A stretch of 64,000 nucleotides of DNA, taken from positions 1-64,000 of the forward strand of contig DAHUYW010000017.1 in NCBI GenBank assembly GCA_027306915.1, written 5' to 3'. Positions within the stretch are counted from its first letter, which is position 1. Each line of letters starts with the position of its first letter. This document shows, piece by piece, positions 35,780-44,330 of this stretch. A model generated the notes under the pieces. That model had not been told where the DNA came from, did not search any database, and saw nothing but the letters and a program-made list of their open reading frames with translations. Source of the DNA: Spirochaetales bacterium (GTDB taxonomy: Bacteria > Spirochaetota > Spirochaetia > DAHUYW01). Both the position numbers and the translations under genes were made by a program.

Positions 35780-36716
35780 GCTAGTCGAGCGGATCACCAA
35801 CAACTGGCCTGCGAAAATCCTGTCGGTGGCCGCTGCGGTACTGCTCTTTTTCTTTTATCGGATAAGCACCCTCGAGCAGCGCTACATCACGGTCCCGCTC
35901 GACGTCATCGCAAATGGCTACTACACCCCTTCCGCTCCCCTTCCCGCTACGGTGCGGGTCACCCTTCGAGGGAAGGCCGACACGATCTTCGGGATTCGCG
36001 AGTCGGACATCGAGGCTTTCGTCGACCTCACCTCCTATCGAGGTGCGGGGATCTATCGGGTCCCCGTCCAGATTCACAAGAAGGGCAGCGCCCTCAACGC
36101 GGATGTCGAAGTCCGAGTCGATCCGATCGACTTTCCGGTGACGCTCGAGCGGGCGGTTCAGAAGAGCATTCAGGTTATCGCGAATATAAAGGGTTTTCCG
36201 GCCCGAGGATATCAGCTCGGACAGTATCTCCTCACTCCCGACGAGGTGGTCGTGCAGGGGCCGCAAAGCCGCGTCGACGCCGTGGCGGACGTGTCGACCG
36301 ACCCGATCGATCTCACGGGGAAGACCGCGGACTTCACGACCCGCGTCGACCTCAACGTTACGGATCCGACGATCCGGATCATCGGCAACGATTCGGTGGA
36401 GTTCCACGGGATAGTCCAGCCCATCGTCATCATCAAGACGATAGAGCCGATCGACGTGGTTCCCATGGATCTTGCTCCTGATCTGCGGCTCAAGGCCGAC
36501 GTCACCACGGGCTCGATTCGCGTCCAGGGGAACCAGCTTGCGGTCGAAAGAATCAAGCCGGGCGACATCACCCTCACGGTCGACTGCGCTCAGATCCGCG
36601 GACCCGGGGTTCACGTACTCCCGACGAGACCCTCGGTTCCGCCCGGGATCACCGTGCTGGGCTTCAGCCCGCAGACGGTGACCCTCACGATTACGAGAGG
36701 CGGATTCGGCTTATGA
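35766..36716 (+). CDS. cdaR: YbbR-domain protein, regulator of CdaA
   Basis: 316 residues. One N-terminal transmembrane helix (ILSVAAAVLLFFFYRI), then several YbbR repeats of beta structure outside the membrane, such as PLDVIANGYYTPSAPLPATV and QVIANIKGFPARGYQ with VVVQGPQSRVDAVADV. YbbR proteins bind and tune CdaA. The TTG start at 35766 lies inside the end of cdaA, 14 bases of overlap, suggesting coupled translation. Confidence 0.88.
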   Translation: MKSSRLVERITNNWPAKILSVAAAVLLFFFYRISTLEQRYITVPLDVIANGYYTPSAPLPATVRVTLRGKADTIFGIRESDIEAFVDLTSYRGAGIYRVPVQIHKKGSALNADVEVRVDPIDFPVTLERAVQKSIQVIANIKGFPARGYQLGQYLLTPDEVVVQGPQSRVDAVADVSTDPIDLTGKTADFTTRVDLNVTDPTIRIIGNDSVEFHGIVQPIVIIKTIEPIDVVPMDLAPDLRLKADVTTGSIRVQGNQLAVERIKPGDITLTVDCAQIRGPGVHVLPTRPSVPPGITVLGFSPQTVTLTITRGGFGL

Positions 36717-37087
36717 TTCTGGGAATTGGGATCGATGTAGTCCATGTCAATCGGATGCGGCGCTGGCGCGATGTGCCCGGGCTCTTCGAGCGCTTCTTCA
36801 ATCCGGCCGAGCTCGAAGATGCGCAGCAGCGCAAGAGCTCGGAGGTGCTCTCGCTCGCGGCGCGCTTCGCGGCAAAGGAAGCCTTCGGAAAAGCGCTCGG
36901 AACCGGGCTGCGCGGGCTTGCCCTGAAGGAGATCCTCATTCGCAACAACCATAACGGCAAGCCGGAAATCCGCTTTTTTGGCAAAGCAGCCGCGGCGCTT
37001 GAGAAGTTGGGCGGGAAAAAGGTGTTCATCTCACTCACCCATGAAAAGGACAACGCCATCGCGGTTGTCGTGATCGAGGGGGAATAA
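36713..37087 (+). CDS. acpS: Holo-[acyl-carrier-protein] synthase
   Basis: 124 residues, the normal size. MILGIGIDVVHVNRM carries the metal-binding aspartate and AARFAAKEAFGKALG the catalytic glutamate and lysine. It transfers 4'-phosphopantetheine from CoA to apo-ACP. It overlaps the end of cdaR by 4 bases (ATGA) and the next gene by 1 base. Confidence 0.94.
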   Translation: MILGIGIDVVHVNRMRRWRDVPGLFERFFNPAELEDAQQRKSSEVLSLAARFAAKEAFGKALGTGLRGLALKEILIRNNHNGKPEIRFFGKAAAALEKLGGKKVFISLTHEKDNAIAVVVIEGE

Positions 37088-37950
37088 TGGGCGAGGAGGA
37101 GCGGGTATCCTTCTTCTCGAAGGGCAAGGTCGCCTGCCCTGTCTGCAGAGCTTCCTTTGTTCGGGAGGAGCTGCTCACGGGGCGCGGCAGGTTGATTGCC
37201 GGGAGGCTGACGAAGGACCTCCGCCGTCTTTACGATCCCTCGCAGAAGTTCGGGAAGGTGTATCCGCTCATTTACCCGGTGGTGGTGTGTCCCAGCTGCT
37301 ACTACGCGTCCTTTGCATCCGACTTTCACGGGCTCGCCGACAAGAGTCGCCGGGCGGTGGAGCTGGACTCCGACCGCAGGCTTGAGCAGGTTTTCTTGCT
37401 CTTCGACGACGTGGATTTTCGCGAGCCTCGCGGCCTCAAAGAGGGAATCGCCGGCTACCTTTTCGCGCTGATGTGCTACGATCATTTTCCCGATGAGGCC
37501 TGCCCGACTATCAAGCAGGGGCTCTCGGCCCTGCGCGCCGCGTGGATCGCCTCGGATCTGGATGCGGAGCGCCCGGGAGAAAACTGGGGCTATCTCGCGC
37601 AGCTCTTTTACCGCAAGGCGCGTTTTTTCTACACCGCTGCGATCGACTACGAGCAGACCGGGAAGGAGTCGCTCGGGACGGTGCCGCACCTTGGGCCCGA
37701 TCTCGACAAGAACTACGGCTACGACGGGGTGCTCTACCTTGCCGCCTACCTCGAGCTGCAGTACGGCCCGCATGAGGACGAGGGGAAGCGGATCGCCTCC
37801 TTGAAGGAAGCGCGCCGCACGGTCGCCCGCCTCTTCGGTCTGGGAAGGGCGACACGCGACAAGCCGACAGCCCTTCTCGATCTCGCCCGGGAGCTCTACG
37901 ACACGATTGGGGTCGAGCTGACCCGGATGGGAGTCCATGGAGAGACGTAA
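37087..37950 (+). CDS. DUF2225 protein
   Basis: 287 residues. CPVCRASF near the N-terminus and CPSCYYASF around residue 75 form a four-cysteine, probably zinc-binding, unit; the rest is helical. DUF2225 proteins are frequent in spirochaetes and Firmicutes and have no settled function. The gene is locked between acpS and truA with overlaps of 1 and 14 bases, the same place as the equivalent gene in Borrelia. Confidence 0.8.
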   Translation: MGEEERVSFFSKGKVACPVCRASFVREELLTGRGRLIAGRLTKDLRRLYDPSQKFGKVYPLIYPVVVCPSCYYASFASDFHGLADKSRRAVELDSDRRLEQVFLLFDDVDFREPRGLKEGIAGYLFALMCYDHFPDEACPTIKQGLSALRAAWIASDLDAERPGENWGYLAQLFYRKARFFYTAAIDYEQTGKESLGTVPHLGPDLDKNYGYDGVLYLAAYLELQYGPHEDEGKRIASLKEARRTVARLFGLGRATRDKPTALLDLARELYDTIGVELTRMGVHGET

Positions 37951-38692
37951 CCTTCGGATGACGCTCTCATACGATGGAACGGACTTCCTCGGTTGGGAGC
38001 GGCAGGCAGAGGGCAGGACCGTCCAAGGCGTGGTGGAGGCCGCCCTCGCCGAGCTGCACGGCCATCCGGTAGACGTGAGCGTCGCAGGTCGAACCGATTC
38101 GGGCGTCCACGCGTTGGGCCAGGTCATCAATTTCCGAACGGATGCCTCCATTCCGGACGAGCGCTTTCCCTACGCCCTGAATGCCCTTCTTCCGAAGGAT
38201 GTCCGCGCCATTGGAAGTTTCCGGGTAAGCGACGCCTTCCATGCCCGTTTCGATGCGGTGGCGCGTGTCTATGCCTACTACTTTCAGACGGGGGAGTTCG
38301 AGTCACCGATTGACCGCCGCTTTGCCTGGCATCTGCGCCGCGAACCGAGCTTGCCGGCTCTGAACTCACTCGCGGCGTCCATCGTGGGGACGCACGACTT
38401 TACGACCTTCGCCGCTGCAGGCGACGCGAGCCAATCCCGGGTGCGGGACATCTTCACTGCGGCCTTCTACCGCGAGGGGCGCCACCTCGTCTTTCGGATC
38501 GCAGGCAACGCCTTTCTTTACCGGATGGTTCGCTCCCTCGTCGGAACGATGATAGACTTCGAGCTCACGGGCGCCGGTCCGCCGCGCATGCGGGAGATCC
38601 TCCAAGCGCGGGAGCGCGGGCTTGCGGGGCCGACCGCTCCGCCGAACGGGCTCTTTCTCCTGAAGGTGGTCTACGATGGCGAGCCTCTCTGA
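37937..38692 (+). CDS. truA: tRNA pseudouridine synthase A
   Basis: 251 residues. MTLSYDGTDFLGWERQ, the catalytic aspartate in VAGRTDSGVHALGQ, FHARFDAVARVYAYY and FRIAGNAFLYRMVRS identify TruA, which modifies uridines 38-40 of the tRNA anticodon arm. It overlaps the previous gene by 14 bases and the following gene by 17. Confidence 0.94.
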   Translation: MERRNLRMTLSYDGTDFLGWERQAEGRTVQGVVEAALAELHGHPVDVSVAGRTDSGVHALGQVINFRTDASIPDERFPYALNALLPKDVRAIGSFRVSDAFHARFDAVARVYAYYFQTGEFESPIDRRFAWHLRREPSLPALNSLAASIVGTHDFTTFAAAGDASQSRVRDIFTAAFYREGRHLVFRIAGNAFLYRMVRSLVGTMIDFELTGAGPPRMREILQARERGLAGPTAPPNGLFLLKVVYDGEPL

Positions 38693-39482
38693 CCTCTTGA
38701 GACTTCTCGACGACGTCGAGGACTACCTTACGGGGGGCTACCGCCTCGATCGTGCCGCGGCAAGCGGCCGCGACGTGGCCGGCGGGCCCGACCGGGACAA
38801 CGCCGGCCGCCACCCTGATGGCGCCGCAACAGGCGGGCCGGCTTCCGCGGCGGCCGCCGCGGGGGGCCTCGCCCAGGGCGCGGCACCACGGGAGGCTTTC
38901 GCCCCCGACCGGGAAGGCCGCCTCCGCCAGCTCGCCGAGCTTGCGGCCGAGGTTGCAGCCTGCACCAAGTGCGGGCTGTGCCGGGGACGCACCCATGGGG
39001 TGCCGGGAGAGGGGGCGATCGATCCGCTCGTCATGGTGGTGGGGGAGGGACCGGGCGCCGATGAGGACGCGACCGGCCGCCCCTTTGTCGGAAGGGCCGG
39101 GCAGTATCTCGACAAATGGCTCGAAGCGGTCCAGCTGTCGCGCTCGGCCAACGCCTACATCGCGAACATCGTGAAATGCCGGCCGCCCGGCAACCGCGAT
39201 CCTCTCCCCGATGAGATGGCTGCCTGCCGCCCCTACTTGGACCGGCAGATCGAGCTCGTGCGTCCGCGCGTCATCCTCACCGTCGGCCGCATCTCGTCGG
39301 CAAATCTGACCGGGCTGGAGGTCGGGATCAACAAGCTTCGCGGGAGCACCTACCGTTACCGGGGGGTCCCCCTCATCCCCACCTACCATCCGAGCGGTGT
39401 TCTGCGGAACCCGGACTACCGCGCTCCGGTGTGGGAGGATCTCCGACGTCTGAAGAAGCATCTTGATGAATCGCTATCTTGA
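38676..39482 (+). CDS. Uracil-DNA glycosylase, family 4-like
   Basis: 268 residues. The first 85 residues are a short helix plus an Ala/Gly-rich linker (about 27-80) that looks unstructured. The catalytic part has CTKCGLCRGRTHGVPGEG, VVGEGPGADEDATGRPFVG, NIVKCRPPGNRDPLPDE and the final TYHPSGVLRNP. Four cysteines (in CTKC, VKC and AAC) fit the [4Fe-4S] cluster of family 4. It removes uracil from DNA. It overlaps truA and priA. Confidence 0.9.
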   Translation: MASLSDLLRLLDDVEDYLTGGYRLDRAAASGRDVAGGPDRDNAGRHPDGAATGGPASAAAAAGGLAQGAAPREAFAPDREGRLRQLAELAAEVAACTKCGLCRGRTHGVPGEGAIDPLVMVVGEGPGADEDATGRPFVGRAGQYLDKWLEAVQLSRSANAYIANIVKCRPPGNRDPLPDEMAACRPYLDRQIELVRPRVILTVGRISSANLTGLEVGINKLRGSTYRYRGVPLIPTYHPSGVLRNPDYRAPVWEDLRRLKKHLDESLS

Positions 39483-41583
39483 CGTCGTCTTCAACACGCC
39501 GGCTCCCGGTCCGTTTACCTACGAGCTGCTCCCCGCCTTGGGCCGCAGTCGCCGCGGTCGGGGGAAGGGCGCGCCGGCGAGCGGTGCGGGACCAGCGAGG
39601 GGGGTGAGTCTGCGGCAAGAGGAGCCCGGCGGCGCGCCTGGAGGTGACGACGCCGGGGCGGATCCGGCGGCGCCGGGGGCTGCTGCGACCGCAGGCGAGC
39701 GCTGCGGGGTCGGCTTTCGGGTCAAGGCCTCCTTCGGCGCGCGCACCCTCATCGGCTTCGTCGTCGGAACGAGGAGCGAGCCGCCCGCCGGGAGCTACGT
39801 GATGAAGGCGATCGAGGAGGTGGTCGATACCGAGCCCCTTTTCGACGAGCCCTATCTCAATCTTGCCCGGTGGGTCTCCGGGATGTATTTCAGCTCGCTC
39901 GGCGAGGCGCTTGCCACCATGCTTCCGGGAGGCAAACGCGAGAGCCGCCTGCCCGTCCTCGCCGAGGAGGACGATCTTCCGCAGGGGAGGCATTCCCTCT
40001 CAAGCGAGCAGGAGGACGCCCTCGCGGGGATTCTCGGCGGCGATCTTGAGCGCAGCTCCTACCTCTTCGGAGTCACCGGGTCCGGCAAGACCGAGGTCTA
40101 CCTGCGCGCTGCGGAACGGATGATCGCCTGCGGGAAGGGAGTCATCTATCTGGTGCCTGAGATCTCGCTCACCCATCAGCTCGTCGATGCAGTTCGTTCT
40201 CGTTTCGAAGGGCGGGTCGCGGTGCTTCATTCGGGGCTCACCCCGTCGCAGAAGCTGGTCGAGTGGCTGCGGATACGGCGCGGGGAGGCGATGCTCGTCA
40301 TAGGCGCGCGGAGCGCGGTGTTTGCGCCAGTCCCGCGGCTTGGGCTCGTGGTCATCGACGAGGAGCATGAGGGCTCTTACAAGTCGGGATCGACCCCGCG
40401 CTATCATGCGCGCCAGGTGGCGATGCGCCGGGCCGCCGCGAGCGGGGCGCGGCTCGTCATGGGGAGCGCCACCCCTTCGGTCGAGGCGGCCTACCTGATG
40501 GGCCAGGGCAAGATCACCCGCCACCCCCTTACCCAGCGGCTTTCGGGAGGGAGCATGCCGCAGGTAGCGGTGGTGGATATGAAGGGCGAGGAGGGGAACA
40601 TCTCGCGCCTTCTCGCCGAGGAGATCCGCCGCACCCACGACGAGGGTCGCCAGTCGATCCTCTTCCTCAACCGGCGCGGCTTTACCTACTTTTTTCACTG
40701 CCGCAGCTGCGGCTACGAGATGACGTGCGCCCGATGTTCGGTATCCATGACCTTCCATAAGGATCGAAACCGCATGGTCTGCCACTACTGCGGCTATTCA
40801 CGCAAGCCGGTCGAGGTGTGTCCCACCTGCGGATCGCTCGATGTCGGCTACTCCGGTTTCGGGACCGAAATGATCGAGGAGGAGATTGGCCGCCGGTTCC
40901 CCGAGCTTAAGGTCGTGAGGGTCGACACGGACTCGATCCAGAAGAAGGGCTCGCTGCGCTCCATCCTCGCGGAATTCCGCGACGGCAAAATCGATCTTCT
41001 CCTCGGGACACAGATGGTGGCCAAGGGGCTGAACTTTCCCGGAGTGAAGCTTGTCGGGATCGTCCTCGCCGACACAGGGCTGCACCTTCCCGATTTCCGT
41101 GCGCAGGAGCGCACCTTTTCCCTCATCGTCCAGGTCTCCGGTCGCGCCGGGCGGTACTTTCCGGACGGCAAGGTGGTGGTGCAGACCTACCGGCCGGACA
41201 ACGAGGCCGTCATGCTCGCGGCCTCGAACCGGGTGGAAGAGTTCTATGTGCGGGAGCTTGCGACGCGGCACGCCTTGCGCTTTCCGCCCTTCGCCCGACT
41301 GTTCCGACTGGTCTTTCGCGGCAAGGAACAGAGCAGGGTCATGGCCGCCGCCGCCGAGTTTGCGAAGGAGCTCGCTAAAGCGATGGAGCCTGCGGCCGCC
41401 GAGATCCTCGGGCCGGCGGAATGCCCCGTCGCGGTCATCGCGGGGAGCTATCGCTGTCAGATCATCCTGCGGACGACGCAGTTCTCGCGGGCGCACGCAA
41501 TCCTCGGGCGGAACCTCGCCGCCCTCAGGCCGCGCCGGGATCTCTACGTCGAGGTCGACGTCGACCCGGTAAGCCTGCTGTAG
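39466..41583 (+). CDS. priA: Primosomal protein N', replication restart helicase
   Basis: 705 residues. Walker A FGVTGSGKTEVYL, DEEH box VIDEEHEGSYKS, and eight zinc-binding cysteines in CRSCGYEMTCARCS and CHYCGYSRKPVEVCPTCG. It reloads the replisome at stalled forks. The N-terminal 3'-DNA-binding domain contains an insert of about 55 residues rich in Gly, Ala and Pro (about residues 25-80) between TYELLPALG and CGVGFRVKASFGARTLIGFV. The ATG start at 39466 lies inside the uracil-DNA glycosylase gene, with a TTG immediately before. Confidence 0.93.
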   Translation: MNRYLDVVFNTPAPGPFTYELLPALGRSRRGRGKGAPASGAGPARGVSLRQEEPGGAPGGDDAGADPAAPGAAATAGERCGVGFRVKASFGARTLIGFVVGTRSEPPAGSYVMKAIEEVVDTEPLFDEPYLNLARWVSGMYFSSLGEALATMLPGGKRESRLPVLAEEDDLPQGRHSLSSEQEDALAGILGGDLERSSYLFGVTGSGKTEVYLRAAERMIACGKGVIYLVPEISLTHQLVDAVRSRFEGRVAVLHSGLTPSQKLVEWLRIRRGEAMLVIGARSAVFAPVPRLGLVVIDEEHEGSYKSGSTPRYHARQVAMRRAAASGARLVMGSATPSVEAAYLMGQGKITRHPLTQRLSGGSMPQVAVVDMKGEEGNISRLLAEEIRRTHDEGRQSILFLNRRGFTYFFHCRSCGYEMTCARCSVSMTFHKDRNRMVCHYCGYSRKPVEVCPTCGSLDVGYSGFGTEMIEEEIGRRFPELKVVRVDTDSIQKKGSLRSILAEFRDGKIDLLLGTQMVAKGLNFPGVKLVGIVLADTGLHLPDFRAQERTFSLIVQVSGRAGRYFPDGKVVVQTYRPDNEAVMLAASNRVEEFYVRELATRHALRFPPFARLFRLVFRGKEQSRVMAAAAEFAKELAKAMEPAAAEILGPAECPVAVIAGSYRCQIILRTTQFSRAHAILGRNLAALRPRRDLYVEVDVDPVSLL

Positions 41584-41600
41584 CGAAAGGCACATAGCAC

Positions 41601-41629
41601 TTTACGCTTGGCGGTATTTCTTGTAATAT
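41601..41629 (+). promoter_or_regulatory. Candidate promoter of def-fmt
   Basis: TTTACG (41601-41606), 17-bp spacer, TAATAT (41624-41629), in an AT-rich patch. The expected transcription start falls at or within a base or two of the def ATG (41637), and no Shine-Dalgarno is visible, so the transcript may be leaderless. Confidence 0.4.
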
Positions 41630-41636
41630 TTCGGTC

Positions 41637-42158
41637 ATGTTGAAGATCGTAACCCTCGGCGACTCGCGCCTCCTCCAGCGTGCTTCGGTCATCGCCGACG
41701 TCGACCGGCTCGTCTACGACCTCTCGCAGGCGATGATCGAAACCATGCGCGAGGGGAACGGAATCGGGCTGGCCGGCCCGCAGGTCGGAGAGCTCCGGCG
41801 CATTTTCGTTTGCCACGTTTCAGGCGACATCCCCAGGGTCTTCATCAATCCCGAAATCATTCAGACCTCGCAGGACCTCGCAACGATGGAGGAGGGGTGC
41901 CTCAGCATCCCCGGCATCTATGCCGATGTCGTTCGGCCTGCGGCGGTGACGGTCCAGGCCTGGAACGAGAAGGGGCGTCCTTTTCGGATCGACGCCGAGG
42001 GGAGCCTTGCGCGCGTTATCCAGCACGAGATGGACCATTTGAATGGCGTCCTATTCCTCGACCATTTGAGCGAGCGTAAACGGGACCGCCTGACCAAGGT
42101 CTACTGGAAGAGGACGGAAGACAAATTAGGCTCCTATTCGCAGGCACTCCGCCGCTAG
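41637..42158 (+). CDS. def: Peptide deformylase
   Basis: 173 residues. The three metal/active-site motifs are present: GIGLAGPQVG, EEGCLSIPG and QHEMDHLNG. It removes the formyl group from new proteins. The last ten codons (LGSYSQALRR) look like out-of-frame reading of the fmt 5' end: if base 42127 were G, def would stop at TGA 42126-42128 exactly where fmt would start with ATG. Confidence 0.94.
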   Translation: MLKIVTLGDSRLLQRASVIADVDRLVYDLSQAMIETMREGNGIGLAGPQVGELRRIFVCHVSGDIPRVFINPEIIQTSQDLATMEEGCLSIPGIYADVVRPAAVTVQAWNEKGRPFRIDAEGSLARVIQHEMDHLNGVLFLDHLSERKRDRLTKVYWKRTEDKLGSYSQALRR

Positions 42159-43078
42159 CGCTGCCCTCCTTGAGGGCTCTTCACGCGGAGCATACGATCT
42201 GCGCTGTTCTCACGAGCCCCGACCGGCCCGCCGGGCGGGGGAGGGGCGTGGCAGCCTCACCGGTCAAGCGAGTAGCCCTCGAGCTTGGACTTGAAAGTCT
42301 CCAGCCCGAGCGCCTAGACGGAAGATTGCGGGAGGCAGTCGCCGCGCTGTCGCCGGAGCTCCTGGTCGTAGTCGCCTACGGGCACATCTTCGGTCCCAAG
42401 TTTCTTGCGCTCTTTCCCAAAGGGGCCATCAACCTTCACCCTTCGCTGCTTCCGCGCTATCGCGGCCCATCGCCGATCGCCGCAGCAATTCTTGCCGGGG
42501 ATGCCCAGACGGGGATCACGATTCAGCGCCTCGCTCTTGAGGTCGATGCGGGGCCGATACTGAAGCAGGCGACCATCCCGCTTACGGGGCGCGAGACGAC
42601 CTCCTCCTTAAGCGAGATCGTCGCCAGCGAGGGCGCGGCCCTCCTCGCCGAGGTCTGCCGTGATTTCGACCGCCTCGAGCCGACCCCGCAGGACGATACG
42701 ATGGCCACCTACTCCCGGCTCATAACGAAGGAGGACGGCCTCGTCGACTGGCGCCTGGGCGCCGAGGTGATCGACAGGATGATCCGTGCCTACACCCCCT
42801 GGCCTCATGCCCGCACTTCCTTTCGCGGCACCGAGCTTCACCTCCTCGAAGCGAGCTCGGTAGCGGCGGGCGCGGCGGCCGGCGGCGCCCGCCTGGCGCC
42901 CGAGACGCCGGGGAGGGTGCTGGGTATAGACACGCGGGAGGGAATTCTGGTACAAACTGGGAACGGTGTGCTTGGGGTTCGAGCGCTTCAGCTTCCATCG
43001 AAGAAGCCCTTGCACTGGAAAGACTTCGTGAATGGAGTACGCGATCTTGCGGGCTCGACATTCGGAGGCCCACGGTGA
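42125..43078 (+). CDS. fmt: Methionyl-tRNA formyltransferase
   Basis: 317 residues if read from the ATT at 42125. The N-terminal family motif (IRLLFAGTPPLALPSLRAL) is encoded upstream of the first conventional start codon (TTG 42170), so a TTG start would remove part of the Rossmann fold. Other motifs: TSPDRPAGRGRG, NLHPSLLPRYRGPSPI (catalytic Asn and His) and LEVDAGPIL (Asp). ATT is a rare but known start; a T for G at 42127 in an original ATGA junction would also explain it. It formylates initiator Met-tRNA. It overlaps the next gene by GTGA. Confidence 0.88.
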   Translation: MRLLFAGTPPLALPSLRALHAEHTICAVLTSPDRPAGRGRGVAASPVKRVALELGLESLQPERLDGRLREAVAALSPELLVVVAYGHIFGPKFLALFPKGAINLHPSLLPRYRGPSPIAAAILAGDAQTGITIQRLALEVDAGPILKQATIPLTGRETTSSLSEIVASEGAALLAEVCRDFDRLEPTPQDDTMATYSRLITKEDGLVDWRLGAEVIDRMIRAYTPWPHARTSFRGTELHLLEASSVAAGAAAGGARLAPETPGRVLGIDTREGILVQTGNGVLGVRALQLPSKKPLHWKDFVNGVRDLAGSTFGGPR

Positions 43079-44112
43079 GCCCCTTTGCTGATAGACTGCT
43101 CAATCTCCTTCCAAATCCTCGCGATGATGGCGAGACCCGGCACTTCAAGATCCTAGTCTACCTGTCGATCGGAATCATCATCCTCATGGTGGTCGTCGCG
43201 CTCATAACCTTTCTGCTCACCATCGACGGAGCCGAGCAGACGATGGTTCCGAATCTCAAGGGGATGGAGCTCGCAAACGGTCTGGTGGCCCTCCAGGATC
43301 GCGGTCTCTATCCTCGCGTGCAGCTGCGCTACTCCGCAAACCCCGCCGAAAAAGGCACGATCCTCGGTCAGGAGCCGGGAGCAGGCACGATCGTAAAGAC
43401 CGGGCGACTGGTGACCCTCCAGGTCAGCAAGGGGGCGATCATCGACCGGGTGGAGAACTACATTGGCATGAAGCTGACCGACCTTGAGCTTCACCTGCAG
43501 ACGCTCTCCACGACCTATGGACCGCTGCTTCAGCTCCAGACTCCGGTCATGAGCGTCTACGATGCCGCCCCCGCCGGAACGATCCTCCAGCAGTCGCCCG
43601 CGCCCGACACCCCGTTGACCGGCCTCACCACCCTGAAGGTCGTTGTAAGCCTTGGGCCGAAAAGCGCGACTGCCACCGTGCCCAACTTCATCGGGGAGGA
43701 GTACGCGAAGGCGCTGAAAGCCCTGTCCGACGCCAACCTCACCTTCGCCATGACCGATCGAAGGGCCAGAGGCGACGAACGGCCCGGAACTATCATCTCC
43801 CAGTCGCCCGACCCCGGGAGCACGGTTCCGAGCGGTACCCTGATCAACCTCGTCATGACCGATCCGTCCTATGTGCCGCAGGGATACGTCTTCGGGATGC
43901 TTCAAAAGACGCTTCCCGACTATCCGGTGGCGATCGACCTGACTATTGAGGCGGTCTCCCCCGACGGCGAGCACACGCCGATACTCGCGATGAAGACAAC
44001 GGGCGGTCTTCTCACCGTTCCGTACGTCGTCAAGAACGACTCGGTCATCATCGTGTCGAGCTTCGACAAAGAGCTCTTCCGCTATACGGTCGGCGGTCAA
44101 AGCAGCGGCTAG
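43075..44112 (+). CDS. PASTA-domain membrane protein
   Basis: 345 residues. A short cytoplasmic N-terminus, one transmembrane helix (about 30-52, LSIGIIILMVVVALITFLL) and three external PASTA-like repeats, beginning MVPNLKGMELANGLVALQDR, then a divergent one with YIGMKLTDLELHLQTL, then ATVPNFIGEEYAKALKALS. There is no kinase domain. PASTA repeats bind muropeptides in other bacteria. The GTG start overlaps the fmt stop. Confidence 0.87.
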   Translation: MSPFADRLLNLLPNPRDDGETRHFKILVYLSIGIIILMVVVALITFLLTIDGAEQTMVPNLKGMELANGLVALQDRGLYPRVQLRYSANPAEKGTILGQEPGAGTIVKTGRLVTLQVSKGAIIDRVENYIGMKLTDLELHLQTLSTTYGPLLQLQTPVMSVYDAAPAGTILQQSPAPDTPLTGLTTLKVVVSLGPKSATATVPNFIGEEYAKALKALSDANLTFAMTDRRARGDERPGTIISQSPDPGSTVPSGTLINLVMTDPSYVPQGYVFGMLQKTLPDYPVAIDLTIEAVSPDGEHTPILAMKTTGGLLTVPYVVKNDSVIIVSSFDKELFRYTVGGQSSG

Positions 44113-44227
44113 GGCCGCTTGTGTCCGGGCCGCTCGGCCCGGGGGCCCTCCTCGCATTGACAGCTCCCGCCCGCTCTGCTATATTTTGTTTCCGTGAAGC
44201 GTGCTTGCGGAGCGCTCACGTTGATAA

Positions 44228-44298
44228 GCGACCGTCGTATAATGGTAATACCCAAGCTTCCCAAGCTTGTGCCGGGAGTTCGATTCTCCTCGGTCGCT
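44228..44298 (+). tRNA. tRNA-Gly (anticodon CCC)
   Basis: A full cloverleaf folds: acceptor GCGACCG (44228-44234) with CGGTCGC (44291-44297) and discriminator T at 44298; D stem 44237-44240 with 44248-44251; anticodon stem CAAGC/GCTTG with loop TTCCCAA, anticodon CCC at 44260-44262; T arm 44274-44290 with TTCGATT loop. The 3' CCA is not encoded. It reads GGG codons. The discriminator U is normal for bacterial tRNA-Gly. Confidence 0.93.
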
Positions 44299-44330
44299 CT
44301 CCACAAAACCTGGTAACACCTGCCGAAAGC

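Noticed and set aside
44228..44298. Integration site at the tRNA-Gly gene
   Set aside because: No integrase and no repeat of the tRNA 3' end were seen on either side.
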